From NCBI GenBank assembly GCA_903910005.1, contig CAIVXW010000155.1, positions 1-6,508 of the forward strand: 6,508 nt of DNA, in the 5' to 3' direction. Below the pieces are notes generated by a model, which was given only the letters and a program-made list of their open reading frames with translations, was not told the origin of the DNA and did not search any database. Below, piece by piece: positions 1-6,332 of this stretch (position 1 is its first letter; each line of letters opens with the position of its first letter). Both the position numbers and the translations under genes were made by a program. The DNA comes from an uncultured Methylococcaceae bacterium (GTDB lineage: Bacteria; Pseudomonadota; Gammaproteobacteria; Methylococcales; Methylococcaceae).

Positions 1-1147
1 CGCTGTCGTCGGCCCGTCCCAGAACCTCAATCAAACCATTATCGAGTGACCGGCCAATATCGCCGGTACGATGCCACTCAGTGGCCCGACTAATCCAGGC
101 TCCCTCTTCGCTCATGTAGCCCAGATACGCATACGGATGATGACAATACAGTTCCCCGATACCCTCCTCTATATTTTCCAGTTTCAGGTGGACATCCGGC
201 ATGGGACGACCGATACTCGACAAACGCAGTTCAAAGGGATCATCGGGTTCGCAGGCGGCAATGGCACCCATTTCCGAACTGCCATACTGGTTAACCAGTC
301 GGCCACCGCACAGGGGATCGAATGCCCTGAACAGGTCTTGCGGAAAACGCTGTCCCGACACCACCATGACGCGATAAGGGGTCGGGGTTCGTTTACCCTG
401 CAGCAGCATTTCCACCAGATTGGGCGTTACAAAGGCAATGGTCGGTTTGAAGCGGCGTTCCCGATCCAGATACTTGATGAGGTTGGTATTTTGCTGCAGG
501 TCAATCGAGGCACCGGCCAGCAGGGCGGGCAGCAATTCGGCTCCCATGCCGTACATGTGAAAGATGGGAACCGGAATGGTAGCCCGATCCTCCGGGCTAA
601 ACCCGTACTTGCGGCGCACGTTGTCGGCATTGCCCAGCAGGCCTTCATGCGAATGAACCACCAGTTTGGCCGTCCCCATGCTACCCGAGGTTCTGAGGAA
701 TAAACGCCCGCGAATATCGTCCGGCGGCAATAGCGGGTCAGTACCGGACGGCGCATGGTTGTCCACTGTCAGGTAACAGGCGGGGTCGTTCTGCCAGCGT
801 TCGACGGCATCTCCGGATACCGGCAGTACCCGGATACGGCGACTGCAAAAACCGGGTATGGGTTTGAGTTGCGAGAGTTCCTCCCCCTTTTCCGACGGCG
901 GCAGCAGCACAAAACCCTGCCGTCTGTACAGCATGAGCAGTATTGACAAGGCACCCGGAACCGAATTGATGCATTCAAGGGCAATACATTCATCCGGAGA
1001 TATACCCTGGCTGGACAGATAGTTATCCAGGGTAGTGAGCAGACCTGGAATATCAGGGTAATGGCAGGTCAACAAGCCATCGGTCAGATAATGATCCGCC
1101 AGTTCCGGCCGGGAGGCGATTGGGTGCAGAATGGTGGAAAAATTCAT
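1..1147 (-). CDS. AMP-binding (adenylate-forming) enzyme, acyl-CoA-ligase-like; C-terminus cut by left edge
   Basis: Cytosolic enzyme of the ANL superfamily (acyl-CoA synthetases, NRPS adenylation domains, luciferases). It would activate a carboxylic acid with ATP to an acyl-adenylate and then probably load it onto CoA or a carrier protein. Seen directly over 382 codons: a P-loop-like A3 motif RTSGSMGTAKLVVHSH near residues 152-167; an A4-like stretch FHMYGMGAELLPALLAGA near 197-213; the A5 motif NQYGSSEMG at 287-295; the A7 motif TGD at 361-363; and the A8 hinge GLIEVLGRADD at 371-381, where the window ends. The C-terminal subdomain with the A10 lysine must lie outside the window. The start ATG is preceded by a GGGGT ribosome-binding-like stretch (1157-1161) with a 9-nt spacer. 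The gene follows the outer-membrane barrel gene after a 31-nt gap on the same strand, so co-transcription is likely. The lysine after the A3 glycines is kept (GTAKL) although the usual PKG is altered. The substrate cannot be read from these motifs. CoA ligase, carrier-protein ligase and stand-alone adenylation enzyme all remain possible. Confidence 0.9.
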   Translation of the reverse strand, partial: MNFSTILHPIASRPELADHYLTDGLLTCHYPDIPGLLTTLDNYLSSQGISPDECIALECINSVPGALSILLMLYRRQGFVLLPPSEKGEELSQLKPIPGFCSRRIRVLPVSGDAVERWQNDPACYLTVDNHAPSGTDPLLPPDDIRGRLFLRTSGSMGTAKLVVHSHEGLLGNADNVRRKYGFSPEDRATIPVPIFHMYGMGAELLPALLAGASIDLQQNTNLIKYLDRERRFKPTIAFVTPNLVEMLLQGKRTPTPYRVMVVSGQRFPQDLFRAFDPLCGGRLVNQYGSSEMGAIAACEPDDPFELRLSSIGRPMPDVHLKLENIEEGIGELYCHHPYAYLGYMSEEGAWISRATEWHRTGDIGRSLDNGLIEVLGRADDS

Positions 1148-1178
1148 CGAAATGCTACCCCGATTAAGTGTTGTGACG

Positions 1179-2699
1179 TCAGATTGACAGGTTGAACTCA
1201 ATAAAACCGAAATCGGCATCGTTTTTCAGTTGATAAATGCTGCGGGTTACGTCATCCCCGAACGCATGGGCATAATACAGGCTCCAGGATAGCTCTTTGG
1301 TCAGGTTATGGCTGAAACTCAGATCAACCATTTCACCTACGCTGCTGTTGCCGCCTGAGGCCCGGCCAAAATACCCCCAGCTACCTGAGCGCGAAGTAGC
1401 ACCGGCACCGCCATAAAACAGATCCTCTTCATTGGTGAGCGTCAGATAATGAAAATCCACCCCGACCCGGGTGGTGGTGGTCGGTGTGACATTCAGTTGT
1501 ACGAACGCATCCTGAATGTTCATCATGTTGAAATAGGGAAATTTGGCATAGGCCCGGACGGTGGGGAGTACCTGGAAAAAGGTTTCATGGGTACCGTCAC
1601 CCGAGTTTGAATCGCCTGATCCCCGGTAATAGATGGCCCGGAGCCAGGGTTTGAGTGGAGCCTGTGTCCACTGGTAACCCAGTTCAGCGTCCACTGCATA
1701 GGCTTGATGATCCAGATTGGCCCAGTCACCGAACTGATAGGCTCCCCAGAGCAGGGCATCGACGGCTCCCTCGCCCAGGGGCTGCACTGACAGCAAATGG
1801 GTGCCGACGGTGTGAATCTGCAGGTTCTGGCGACTCATGGGAAGCCTTGCAGTGACCGGTCGGTTGTCGACCGGGACGATGTTGCGGTCGTCGCCGTAGT
1901 ATACGTAGAACAAACGCTGTTCCGTTCCCGGTAACCAGGTATCACGCTTGCTGGTGAGCGCGGCATAAAACAGGTCAATTTTGCTGATTTCCTGTTGGGC
2001 ATCGATGTTGAAGCCCCCCTGGGTCGGGTGGGCGGCATCCAGTTTGACGTTATAGCCAGGCTGATCGTAAACCAGCGAGAACCCGTCAAAACTGCGATTG
2101 ATGTGGGTAAAATCGAATGGGCCGATGAGCCGTTGCGAGACTCGGGTGGTCTTGAGGGTATCGAATTTGGAATCACCGGTCTTGTATTCCAGACCCTCCG
2201 CAATCTCAAAGCGTCCTGCCTTGAAAGCACCGCCCGGCAAGCCCCAGGGCGTGGTTTTGATCGTCACGTAGGCCTGACGCAGAAACACCTGGCCCGGATC
2301 AATCTGGCCGCTGTCACGGAAATAAGCCCCGCCCAGACCCAGCGGCCCTACCGGTGGGCCGGCAAACGTTCCGTTTGCCATACCATAGAAGCCACTGTAC
2401 TGTCCCTGCACAAAGCCATCGACAGAGGGAGTGGTCAGCGCAACACCCACGCGGGCACGCAAGGCTCCAAAGGCGTAGTCATTGTTGTTGGCGGTAATGC
2501 CCCGGGCCGGATCAAGAACCGGCTTGAAGACATCGTAGGCCTCATAACGGCCACGCAACTCGCCGCTTATCCGGAGGTACTCATTGATCTGGCCCAACGG
2601 GGCTGCGGAATCGGCAAGAACCCCGGACGACACCTGCAACAAGGCAGCCAGCCAGTGAACTGGCAGGGTTGAATGGGATGGAGTGCTGGTTTTGGGCAT
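1179..2699 (-). CDS. Alginate-export-family outer-membrane beta-barrel protein
   Basis: Predicted outer-membrane channel of about 506 residues, close to the usual length of alginate-export (AlgE-like) domain proteins. The N-terminus has a Lys/His-bearing n-region, a hydrophobic stretch WLAALLQVSSGVLA (residues 16-29) and a signal-peptidase-like site after VLA. The remainder alternates polar and aromatic residues in short strands separated by Gly/Asn/Asp-rich turns. Family-like segments are GRFEIAEGLEY (about 162-172), RLIGPFDFTHINRSFDG (about 190-206), ETFFQVLPTVRAYAKFPYFN (about 372-391) and the tail FGFIEFNLSI. AlgE itself exports alginate, but many homologues lie outside alginate loci and serve as channels for unknown anionic or small organic solutes. 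No alginate biosynthesis gene is visible here, so alginate export should not be assumed. The ATG at 2699 is chosen because it gives a compact signal peptide; a GTG four codons upstream (2711) is the alternative, and neither has a strong ribosome-binding site. The AMP-binding gene follows after 31 nt. A minus-strand promoter candidate lies about 100 nt upstream. Confidence 0.85.
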   Translation of the reverse strand: MPKTSTPSHSTLPVHWLAALLQVSSGVLADSAAPLGQINEYLRISGELRGRYEAYDVFKPVLDPARGITANNNDYAFGALRARVGVALTTPSVDGFVQGQYSGFYGMANGTFAGPPVGPLGLGGAYFRDSGQIDPGQVFLRQAYVTIKTTPWGLPGGAFKAGRFEIAEGLEYKTGDSKFDTLKTTRVSQRLIGPFDFTHINRSFDGFSLVYDQPGYNVKLDAAHPTQGGFNIDAQQEISKIDLFYAALTSKRDTWLPGTEQRLFYVYYGDDRNIVPVDNRPVTARLPMSRQNLQIHTVGTHLLSVQPLGEGAVDALLWGAYQFGDWANLDHQAYAVDAELGYQWTQAPLKPWLRAIYYRGSGDSNSGDGTHETFFQVLPTVRAYAKFPYFNMMNIQDAFVQLNVTPTTTTRVGVDFHYLTLTNEEDLFYGGAGATSRSGSWGYFGRASGGNSSVGEMVDLSFSHNLTKELSWSLYYAHAFGDDVTRSIYQLKNDADFGFIEFNLSI

Positions 2700-3024
2700 G
2701 ATCGGGGGCACGCAGCGAGTTCGTTGGTGGCTCCATGGCAGACGGACGGCATGGAGGGGAGAATCCGGAAAACTACGGTTTCGGGGAGTCTACCCGAGAA
2801 TTATGTATCGTTGTGTACCTGTAAGAAGATGTAAGATTTTTGTGTGATTTCACCCGGATGAGGCGATTGTGGGCAGGGGTGAGCGGGGTGCGGCAAATGG
2901 CTTGCTGATGCGGGGCTTTCCGGCTGTGCGGGGTTTGCGGTTGCGATTTGGGCGGGGCATGTCCCCGCTGCACGGCACTTGCAGGATAATACGTCCATTC
3001 CTCTCAATTTGGCCGATTCACGAC
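2700..3024. other. Divergent intergenic region between barrel and cytochrome genes
   Basis: About 325 nt separate two divergently read genes. The left half (about 2795-2850) is locally AT-rich, unlike its surroundings, and carries the minus-strand promoter candidate described separately. A small inverted repeat (TCGGG/CCCGA, 7-nt loop, 2781-2797) sits in the presumed leader of the barrel gene. The right half (about 2870-2960) is G-rich. For the plus direction I see only an isolated -10-like GATAAT at 2985-2990 with no matching -35, about 35 nt before the chosen cytochrome start. No convincing gene, RNA or operator is seen here. Open frames crossing it encode Gly/Arg-rich or Pro/His-rich low-complexity peptides. 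Confidence 0.6.
2800..2827 (-). promoter_or_regulatory. Candidate sigma70-type promoter for the barrel-ligase unit
   Basis: Read on the minus strand, TTCTTA (2827-2822) is followed after 16 nt by CATAAT (2805-2800). The -10 matches the consensus at five of six positions; the -35 is weak, matching at three of six. It lies in the most AT-rich part of the intergenic region and would give a leader of roughly 90-100 nt before the barrel start. This is a by-eye match only. Confidence 0.3.
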
Positions 3025-3795
3025 ATGATCCTTCTGATTTTATTCCTCTGGGGCGGCTGGCCGGGTACGGTTCTGGCCGATGAAGCCCTCTATGTCCGGC
3101 AGTACCGGCAGGCCCGTCCGGATGCCGAAACCCTGCACAAGGCAGGGCAGCAGGTTCGCGAACACCAGAACGTCACCCTGCGGGAACCGACGGGTCTGGC
3201 ACCGTTTCACCGCCAGCTCCAGCCACTGACCCGGGGCGAAGCCTTCTGCCAAAGCTGCCACGCGCCGTTGCCGCACGGCAAAAAACTGCGGGACAGAACC
3301 TTCCTCAACATGCACAGCCGTTTTATTGCCTGCGAGACCTGCCATTTCAGGCCGGAATCGGTGCAACTTCAGTATGACTGGCTGGATTATCCCGCCTGGG
3401 TTCCGGTACAGGGCGATGCCGGTCGCTTCAGAACCGGCAGCCAGACCGACAATGCCGTTTCCCTGTCCGGTACCGTGAAAATCGCCCCGTTCAGTCAGGG
3501 GGTTCCGGCATTGGCCCGGCGTGACAGTGATTTCGCCCGGGAGGTTGAACAAACCTGGCAGAACGCCGCAGTACCCGAACGAAGTCTGCTCAAGGCCCGC
3601 CTGCACACGCCACTGAATCGGCAAGGGCCGGAATGCGCCGCCTGCCATACCGGGAAACAGCCGCTGCTTGATCTGGCCCGGCTGGGTGCCAGCCCGGCGC
3701 AGGTAACGGCCATCCAGCAGCATATCATTCCGCAGTTTTTCGCCCGCTACCGCTCCGATGAGGAACGGCTCAGAATCATCGATATCCTGCGCTGA
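3025..3795 (+). CDS. Exported tri-haem c-type cytochrome, subfamily unrecognised
   Basis: Predicted periplasmic electron-transfer protein of 256 residues. The N-terminus MILLILFLWGGWPGTVLA is a plausible signal peptide cleaved before DEALY. Three CXXCH haem-attachment motifs are present: CQSCH at 75-79, CETCH at 103-107 and CAACH at 204-208. The first two are close together, separated by a His-bearing segment (H84, H97) that could supply distal ligands; the third lies about 100 residues later, near the C-terminus. I recognise no enzyme family: it could be an electron-transfer subunit or a small multihaem reductase component. The ATG at 3025 is chosen because it starts exactly at the hydrophobic signal segment. 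An in-frame ATG at 2959, with a G-rich sequence before it, and a GTG at 2869 would add 22 or 52 residues that look non-coding (Gly/Arg-rich). No strong ribosome-binding site precedes 3025. The gene is monocistronic in this window and converges on the permease operon with 19 nt between the stop codons. Haem attachment would need the host cytochrome c maturation system. Confidence 0.85.
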   Translation: MILLILFLWGGWPGTVLADEALYVRQYRQARPDAETLHKAGQQVREHQNVTLREPTGLAPFHRQLQPLTRGEAFCQSCHAPLPHGKKLRDRTFLNMHSRFIACETCHFRPESVQLQYDWLDYPAWVPVQGDAGRFRTGSQTDNAVSLSGTVKIAPFSQGVPALARRDSDFAREVEQTWQNAAVPERSLLKARLHTPLNRQGPECAACHTGKQPLLDLARLGASPAQVTAIQQHIIPQFFARYRSDEERLRIIDILR

Positions 3796-3801
3796 CGCAG
3801 G
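3786..3801. terminator. Short hairpin at the junction of convergent genes
   Basis: CCTGCG (3786-3791) and CGCAGG (3796-3801) form a perfect 6-bp stem with the 4-nt loop CTGA, so the cytochrome stop codon TGA lies within the loop. No T-run follows on either strand, so it is not a classical intrinsic terminator. It is the only obvious hairpin between the two convergent genes, and a termination role is inferred from position only. Confidence 0.25.
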
Positions 3802-3814
3802 GCACTTCCACCGC

Positions 3815-5152
3815 TCAGTTGCGGCGGGGATCGAAGGCATCGCGAACCGCGTCGGCAAACAGGTTGGCGGCCAGCACCAGGCTGAACATGAACACAAAGG
3901 CTGCCGCCAGCGACCACCAGACCACCGGCTCGCGGGCCATTTCCAGCCGGGCACTGTTAATCATGTTGCCCCAGGAGTAGGTAGCCGGGTCAACGCCGAT
4001 GTTGACATACGACAACACCGCCTCGGCCAATACCAGCGAGCTGAAATCCAGGGCCAGACTGATCAGCACCAGATGAAACAGGTTGGGCAGTATGTGTCGC
4101 AACAGTATCCGGGGGGTACTCACCCCCAGAATGCGGGCCGCCTGGACGTAGTCCATTTCGCGCAGTTTCAGGGTTTCAGCCCGGAGTAACCGGCACAATC
4201 CCGTCCAGTTGGTCAGCCCCAGAATCAGGCACAGGGCCAGTAGCCTGAGATCGGCCCGCACCGCAAGGCTGGTCAGGCTGGCGTCGTAGCGACCCATCCA
4301 GGCCTGCATGATGAGCATGGCAGCGGCAATCAGCAAAACCCCCGGAATGGCATTCAGGGTGGTGTAGACATACTGAATGACATCATCCACCCAGCCCCGG
4401 AAATACCCGGCCATCACACCCAGTCCCAGTGCCAGCGGCAGGGTGGCTACCGTGGTGAGTATCCCCATCAATAGCCCGGTGCGGACACTTTTGAGGCTTT
4501 GATACAGCACATCTTCCCCAACCTTGTCGGTACCCAACACGTGATAGTCGTTGGCCAGTTCCGCTACAACCCCCGTCAGCAGGCATAGCAACAGCAGGGT
4601 TATCCGGGCGGCGGCAGCACTCGGTCGCTCCGGTTTGTTGCGGCGATGGAGTTTTTGGGTGATTGCCCACAGCAGGCCCGCCAGCAGCGAAGCCTTGAGT
4701 AGTCCCCAACCGACCCGCTGCCTGATATCGGGCCAACGCTCGCGCTCGGGATCATGCAGGTGACGGCCACCGTATTGCAGGCGGGGATAAAGCCAGGCGG
4801 TAGCACCCGCCGCATCCGTTACTGCTTCACGGGTGTGGGCATAGGCCGCCAGGGGTTCGGAATAGGTTTTCTCACTGTGATGGCGCGGCCCGTCCAGCCA
4901 GCGATCCAGCAGGCTGATGATTTCATCCGGGTCGGTTCCGCCCGCATCGGCGGGGCGGTAGTGAATCGAATCGGCCAGGCCGATCAGCACAAAAGCCGAC
5001 AGGATAACCAGGGAAGCACGGGCGGTACCGCTGGCCAGCACACTGCGCCAGGGTCTGATGAAGGGTTCACGGTTGCGAATGGCGGGCAGCAGCAGTGCCG
5101 GGCCGAGCAAAACCAGCAGGAACAGGGCATCCGTCCAGAGTATGACCGGCAT
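3815..5152 (-). CDS. DppC/OppC-type ABC transporter permease with extended N-terminus
   Basis: Inner-membrane channel subunit of a peptide/nickel/oligopeptide-type (binding-protein-dependent) ABC transporter. The C-terminal half (about 200-445) is a typical DppC/OppC permease: the HVLGTDKVGEDVLYQ segment at 204-218; transmembrane stretches through residues 225-430; the EAA coupling loop DYVQAARILGVSTPRILLRH at 334-353, which would contact the ATPase; and the characteristic ending LFADAVRDAFDPR. At 445 residues it exceeds the usual roughly 280-340 of the family. The extra N-terminal half has hydrophobic segments at about 5-23 and 44-61, a charged loop of about 85 residues (63-148, rich in Arg/Asp/Glu/His, probably periplasmic), and two more hydrophobic segments at about 149-165 and 184-198. 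The start ATG lies 7 nt after the stop of the upstream permease gene, which suggests translational coupling. No symbol is given because the substrate class (peptide, nickel, other) is not readable. No ATPase follows it: the next gene is the convergent cytochrome. Confidence 0.92.
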   Translation of the reverse strand: MPVILWTDALFLLVLLGPALLLPAIRNREPFIRPWRSVLASGTARASLVILSAFVLIGLADSIHYRPADAGGTDPDEIISLLDRWLDGPRHHSEKTYSEPLAAYAHTREAVTDAAGATAWLYPRLQYGGRHLHDPERERWPDIRQRVGWGLLKASLLAGLLWAITQKLHRRNKPERPSAAAARITLLLLCLLTGVVAELANDYHVLGTDKVGEDVLYQSLKSVRTGLLMGILTTVATLPLALGLGVMAGYFRGWVDDVIQYVYTTLNAIPGVLLIAAAMLIMQAWMGRYDASLTSLAVRADLRLLALCLILGLTNWTGLCRLLRAETLKLREMDYVQAARILGVSTPRILLRHILPNLFHLVLISLALDFSSLVLAEAVLSYVNIGVDPATYSWGNMINSARLEMAREPVVWWSLAAAFVFMFSLVLAANLFADAVRDAFDPRRN

Positions 5153-5159
5153 CGTGTTC

Positions 5160-6137
5160 TCAATTCAGGCGCACCCTGGGATCGACCAGGGTATACGAGA
5201 TATCGGTCAGAAGCAGTCCCAGGATATACAGGGCCGAACCCAGGAATACCATAACCCGTACGATGGCAAAATCCTGCTGATTGATGGCATCCAGGGTATA
5301 GCTGCCCAGACCGGGAATGGCAAAAAAGGATTCAGTCAGCAAACTGCCGGTGAACAGCAATGGCAGTACCACCACGACACCGGTCAGTATGGGAATGAGG
5401 GCGTTACCCAGAACGTGGCGAAACAATACCACCGTTTCAGGCAAGCCCTTGGCCCGGGCCGTTCGCACGTAATCGGCTCCGATTTCTTCCAGAAACAGGG
5501 TGCGATACCAGCGGATGCCTGACCCGGCCCCGCTGATGAGGCTGATGACAACCGGTAACAACAGAAAGCGGAATGCCGCCAGCCCGTCGTCATAGCCGGA
5601 AATGGGTACGAGCTGCAACAGGCGACCTCCCACAAACTGGCCGGTAATGATGTAAAACAACGACGAAATCGACATCAGAATCACGCAGGCTGCCAGCCCG
5701 GCGGGTTCCAGAAAGGTCAACCGGAAAAACACCAGCATCAGGGCCAGACTGATGTGAAGCCATAATCCCAGCAACAGGGCGGGAACCGCCAGAGCCAGCG
5801 ACGGCCCCATACGCTGACCAATGTCGGCGGCGATGTCGCGTCCATCATCGGAACGACCGGGATTAAGCAAAAACAGCCCGACTGACTTTTGATGGAAAAT
5901 GGTTTGAGTCAACCGGTCGATTCCAGGGGCCTGCTGATTCAGAAACAGGGGCAGATCATAACCGCGCTCATGCTTCCACTTGGCCAGGGCCTCGGCGGTC
6001 ACATGCTTCTGGCCCAGATGCATGCGTGCCATGTCATCCGGTGTATTCACCACAAAGAACAACACGAAGGTCAGCAGATTGATGCCGACCAACAGGGGGA
6101 TGGCGTAGAGAATGCGGCGCAGGATGTAATGGAGCAT
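5160..6137 (-). CDS. DppB/OppB-type ABC transporter permease
   Basis: Inner-membrane partner permease of the same importer, 325 residues, the normal length for DppB/OppB. The N-terminus MLHYILRRILYAIPLLVGIN is the classic opening of this family, with Arg residues followed by the first membrane segment. Further hydrophobic segments lie near 113-137, 146-168, 191-205, 247-265 and 293-311. The EAA coupling loop reads IGADYVRTARAKGLPETVVL at about 219-238, followed by FRHVLGNALIPIL, and the protein ends with the family-typical LVDPRVRLN. The segment between the first and second membrane spans (about 32-112) is periplasmic and somewhat variable. The ATG at 6137 has a good ribosome-binding site (TGAGGT, 9-nt spacer). 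It is the first gene of the visible permease pair. A substrate-binding protein, often found upstream in such operons, is absent; the upstream DNA is a mobile-element remnant. Confidence 0.93.
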   Translation of the reverse strand: MLHYILRRILYAIPLLVGINLLTFVLFFVVNTPDDMARMHLGQKHVTAEALAKWKHERGYDLPLFLNQQAPGIDRLTQTIFHQKSVGLFLLNPGRSDDGRDIAADIGQRMGPSLALAVPALLLGLWLHISLALMLVFFRLTFLEPAGLAACVILMSISSLFYIITGQFVGGRLLQLVPISGYDDGLAAFRFLLLPVVISLISGAGSGIRWYRTLFLEEIGADYVRTARAKGLPETVVLFRHVLGNALIPILTGVVVVLPLLFTGSLLTESFFAIPGLGSYTLDAINQQDFAIVRVMVFLGSALYILGLLLTDISYTLVDPRVRLN

Positions 6138-6146
6138 GCAACAATA

Positions 6147-6152
6147 ACCTCA
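6147..6152 (-). promoter_or_regulatory. Ribosome-binding site of the DppB-type permease, overlapping the upstream frame's stop
   Basis: On the minus strand TGAGGT stands 9 nt before the ATG at 6137. The first three bases of this site are the TGA stop of the reverse-transcriptase remnant frame, so ribosomes finishing that frame would halt on the permease ribosome-binding site. It supports the choice of 6137 as the start. Confidence 0.6.
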
Positions 6153-6332
6153 ATTCGGGCCAGGGAGGCGAGAGATAGGGGTAGGGAAGGCTTGCGCCTC
6201 CCCTCCTTCCATCCGCAAGTCCAACGGATGCAGGTAAATGTTAGCCAGTAAGGGACTCAACACCGCACCCTGAGGTGTCCCCGCTGTAGGTGTCCAACGC
6301 TGTGTCCCGGCCAGCGGCCACCAGCCTAACAC
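6150..6332 (-). pseudogene. Group II intron reverse transcriptase/maturase remnant
   Basis: Short fragment of a retroelement protein. The frame contains WTPTAGTPQGAVLSPLLANI followed by YLHPLD (about 6296-6219), which matches the highly characteristic block of group II intron-encoded reverse transcriptases (typically TxxGTPQGGVISPLLANIYLHxLD), just before the catalytic YADD motif. Everything else is missing: an in-frame TAG lies only three codons upstream of the GTG at 6332, and after LDLRM the sequence becomes unrelated and ends at TGA without reaching YADD. The complete proteins are usually about 400-600 residues, so only about one tenth survives and it cannot be active. I could not recognise intron RNA domains V/VI beside it. 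The similarity is strong over about 26 residues and absent outside them. The nominal GTG start is not meaningful. The fragment lies directly upstream of the permease pair. Confidence 0.75.
6163..6202. repeat. 8-bp perfect inverted repeat upstream of the DppB-type permease
   Basis: GGGAGGCG (6163-6170) and CGCCTCCC (6195-6202) are exact reverse complements separated by 24 nt. An alternative, mutually exclusive 6-bp pairing joins GGAAGG (6185-6190) with CCTTCC (6205-6210). The structure lies at the tail of the reverse-transcriptase remnant and about 10 nt from the permease ribosome-binding site, so in mRNA it would form a leader hairpin. It could be a scar of the mobile element, a leader structure, or chance in G/C-rich sequence. 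Confidence 0.4.

Noticed and set aside
71..703. Long open plus-strand frame (about 210 codons)
   Set aside because: It is antisense to the AMP-binding gene, whose minus-strand frame shows every expected core motif in order. The plus-strand peptide is Gln/Gly/His-rich and lacks recognisable domains.
1995..2672. Long open plus-strand frame (about 225 codons)
   Set aside because: It lies wholly antisense to the outer-membrane barrel gene, which has a signal peptide and family-like segments. The plus-strand peptide resembles nothing and reflects third-position GC bias.
2773..3007. Short minus-strand frames in the intergenic region
   Set aside because: They encode Pro/His/Ser/Gln-rich peptides without a ribosome-binding site or recognisable motifs and overlap the promoter-like region.
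2869..3024. N-terminal extension of the cytochrome from GTG 2869 or ATG 2959
   Set aside because: The added residues are Gly/Arg-rich and place 22-52 residues ahead of the hydrophobic signal segment. The ATG at 3025 starts exactly at that segment. The ATG at 2959 is kept as a possible alternative.
3040..3954. Open minus-strand frame of about 304 codons across the cytochrome
   Set aside because: The plus strand encodes three CXXCH motifs and a signal peptide. The minus frame also overlaps the true 3' end of the DppC-type permease gene in another frame.
6210..6230. CATCCG/CGGATG inverted repeat with a 9-nt loop
   Set aside because: It falls inside the codons of the conserved RT block (HPLDLRM), so the coding match explains the sequence better than a functional hairpin does.
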